NCBI GenBank assembly: GCA_013205645.1
Contig: JABMMH010000233.1
Coordinates: 1-49,865 of the forward strand
Length of the DNA stretch: 49,865 nucleotides
Reading direction: 5' to 3'
Origin: Polaromonas sp.
GTDB lineage: Bacteria > Pseudomonadota > Gammaproteobacteria > Burkholderiales > Burkholderiaceae_C
Each line of letters begins with the position of its first letter. Positions within the stretch are counted from its first letter, which is position 1. Of the stretch, positions 49,297 to 49,865 are shown in pieces. A program made the translations under genes and the position numbers. The notes under the pieces were generated by a model, which was given only the letters and a program-made list of their open reading frames with translations, was not told the origin of the DNA and made no database searches.

Positions 49297-49635
49297 ATGA
49301 CTAACGAAGAATTGACTCAGGAAGTGGCGGAATTGAAAGAGGGCATGCTCTCTCTGTACGAGCTAACGGGGTCGCTCAGCAAGGCGTTAAGCGAAAACAT
49401 GGCAAGTCTCGTTGCCGGTGGCGAAAGCTACGCGGGCACGTTGAAGGCGCGAGTCGCTGTGTCCGATGCCTTGGTGTGCGCTTTAGTGCAAAGCAAACTT
49501 ATCAATCCACAACTTTTTGAGCTAGCCCTAAAGGGACAGATTGATTTTCACCGCGCTGATTTGTTCGATGGGGAGAAGCCCAATTTCGACACCAGCATCA
49601 GTAACACCAAAATGTGGATTGATGCTTTGAAATGA
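49297..49635 (+). CDS. Hypothetical cytosolic protein
   Basis: A 112-residue protein without signal peptide or membrane segment, from ATG 49297 with AAGG six to nine bases upstream. The N-terminal third is a predicted amphipathic helix/coiled coil (ELTQEVAELKEGMLSLYEL), and the rest is mixed helix. I recognise no family. It follows the lipoprotein by 23 bases and its stop overlaps the next start (ATGA), so it belongs to the small-gene operon at the window end. Confidence 0.7.
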   Translation: MTNEELTQEVAELKEGMLSLYELTGSLSKALSENMASLVAGGESYAGTLKARVAVSDALVCALVQSKLINPQLFELALKGQIDFHRADLFDGEKPNFDTSISNTKMWIDALK

Positions 49636-49865
49636 AGAAGCTCATCCTCGCCTGCGCACTGGCAACCAGCGCTATGTCAGCTTTTGCTGCGTGGACGAAG
49701 GTCTGGGAATCGAACACGTATACCTTTTACATAGACTACGAGACCATACGCAAGGATGGAGTCCTGCGTAAGGTTTGGGCAGTGCTAGAAAATAAACAAC
49801 TGGCTACAAACGGTGTAATGTCTTCTCGCTCGAGGAACGAGTATGACTGCAAAGCAGAGCGCTGG
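49632..49865 (+). CDS. Surface-adhesin E-like exported protein, 5' part
   Basis: The first 78 codons of a gene cut by the window end. It has a Sec signal peptide (KKLILACALATSAMSAFA, about 2-19) and a mature start TFYIDYETIRKDG, then LRKVWAVLENKQ and EYDCKAER. The pattern of a Y-D-x-x-T-I-R core, a R-K-V-W strand and an E-Y-D-C motif resembles the Haemophilus surface-adhesin E family of small secreted proteins. The identification is tentative because the 3' part is missing. It is coupled to the preceding gene by a four-base overlap. Confidence 0.7.
   Translation, partial: MKKLILACALATSAMSAFAAWTKVWESNTYTFYIDYETIRKDGVLRKVWAVLENKQLATNGVMSSRSRNEYDCKAERW

Overview
The window is a contiguous piece of a betaproteobacterial chromosome, most likely Burkholderiales and probably Comamonadaceae (Rhodoferax/Polaromonas-like). 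I infer this from gene order and protein resemblance; no rRNA or tRNA gene is present to confirm it. Coding density is high, hand counts on sample lines give about 60% G+C in the core, and many genes overlap by 4 bases (ATGA).

Layout. (1) 1-8412, plus strand: the 3' part of sucA, then odhB and lpdA (the 2-oxoglutarate dehydrogenase complex), zapE, an unrecognised secreted coiled-coil protein, a YdcH/DUF465 small protein and a DinG/YoaA-type iron-sulfur helicase. (2) 8375-12653: bamD on the minus strand, divergent from rluD, then scpB and rluB. (3) 12794-25947: the long Burkholderiales housekeeping run ndk, rlmN, pilW/pilF, rodZ, ispG, hisS, yfgM-like, bamB, der, hfq, hflX, hflK, hflC, closed by a strong terminator at 25956. 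(4) 26094-30762: hisZ, purA, a phosphoribosyltransferase, a GAGACT hexanucleotide repeat, a cystathionine beta-lyase-like PLP enzyme and a small charged protein, ending in a bidirectional terminator. (5) 30873-35375: mnmH and tesA (minus), a YbbA-type ABC ATPase and rlmB (plus), and a split chrA pair (minus). (6) 35412-41683: a short-chain dehydrogenase pseudogene, an orphan PAS histidine kinase, a CHRD lipoprotein, a YgiQ-type radical SAM protein, a ParB-like protein and a short CoA-transferase/racemase. (7) 41715-46075: pobA with a divergent IclR regulator, a MioC-like flavodoxin and opgD. (8) 46155-49865: the accessory end, with an AbiE-type toxin-antitoxin pair, about 300 bases of non-coding DNA with short repeats and a possible tRNA 3'-end remnant, and a group of small exported or lipoprotein genes. 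Hand counts there give about 45% G+C.

Most of the window is core physiology: central carbon oxidation, outer-membrane assembly (BamB, BamD), rRNA modification (RluD, RluB, RlmN, RlmB), cell shape and division (RodZ, ZapE, ScpB), membrane protein quality control (HflKC), and histidine, purine and isoprenoid synthesis. The parts most worth a second look are the AbiE-like module with its repeat-rich leader and the small-gene cluster beside it, the inverted repeats between pobA and its regulator, the hexanucleotide repeat before the PLP enzyme, the 11-base tandem duplication at the rlmB promoter, and the extremely compact bamD/rluD divergent start region. I saw no CRISPR array, insertion sequence or prophage, and I do not claim a wholly new system.
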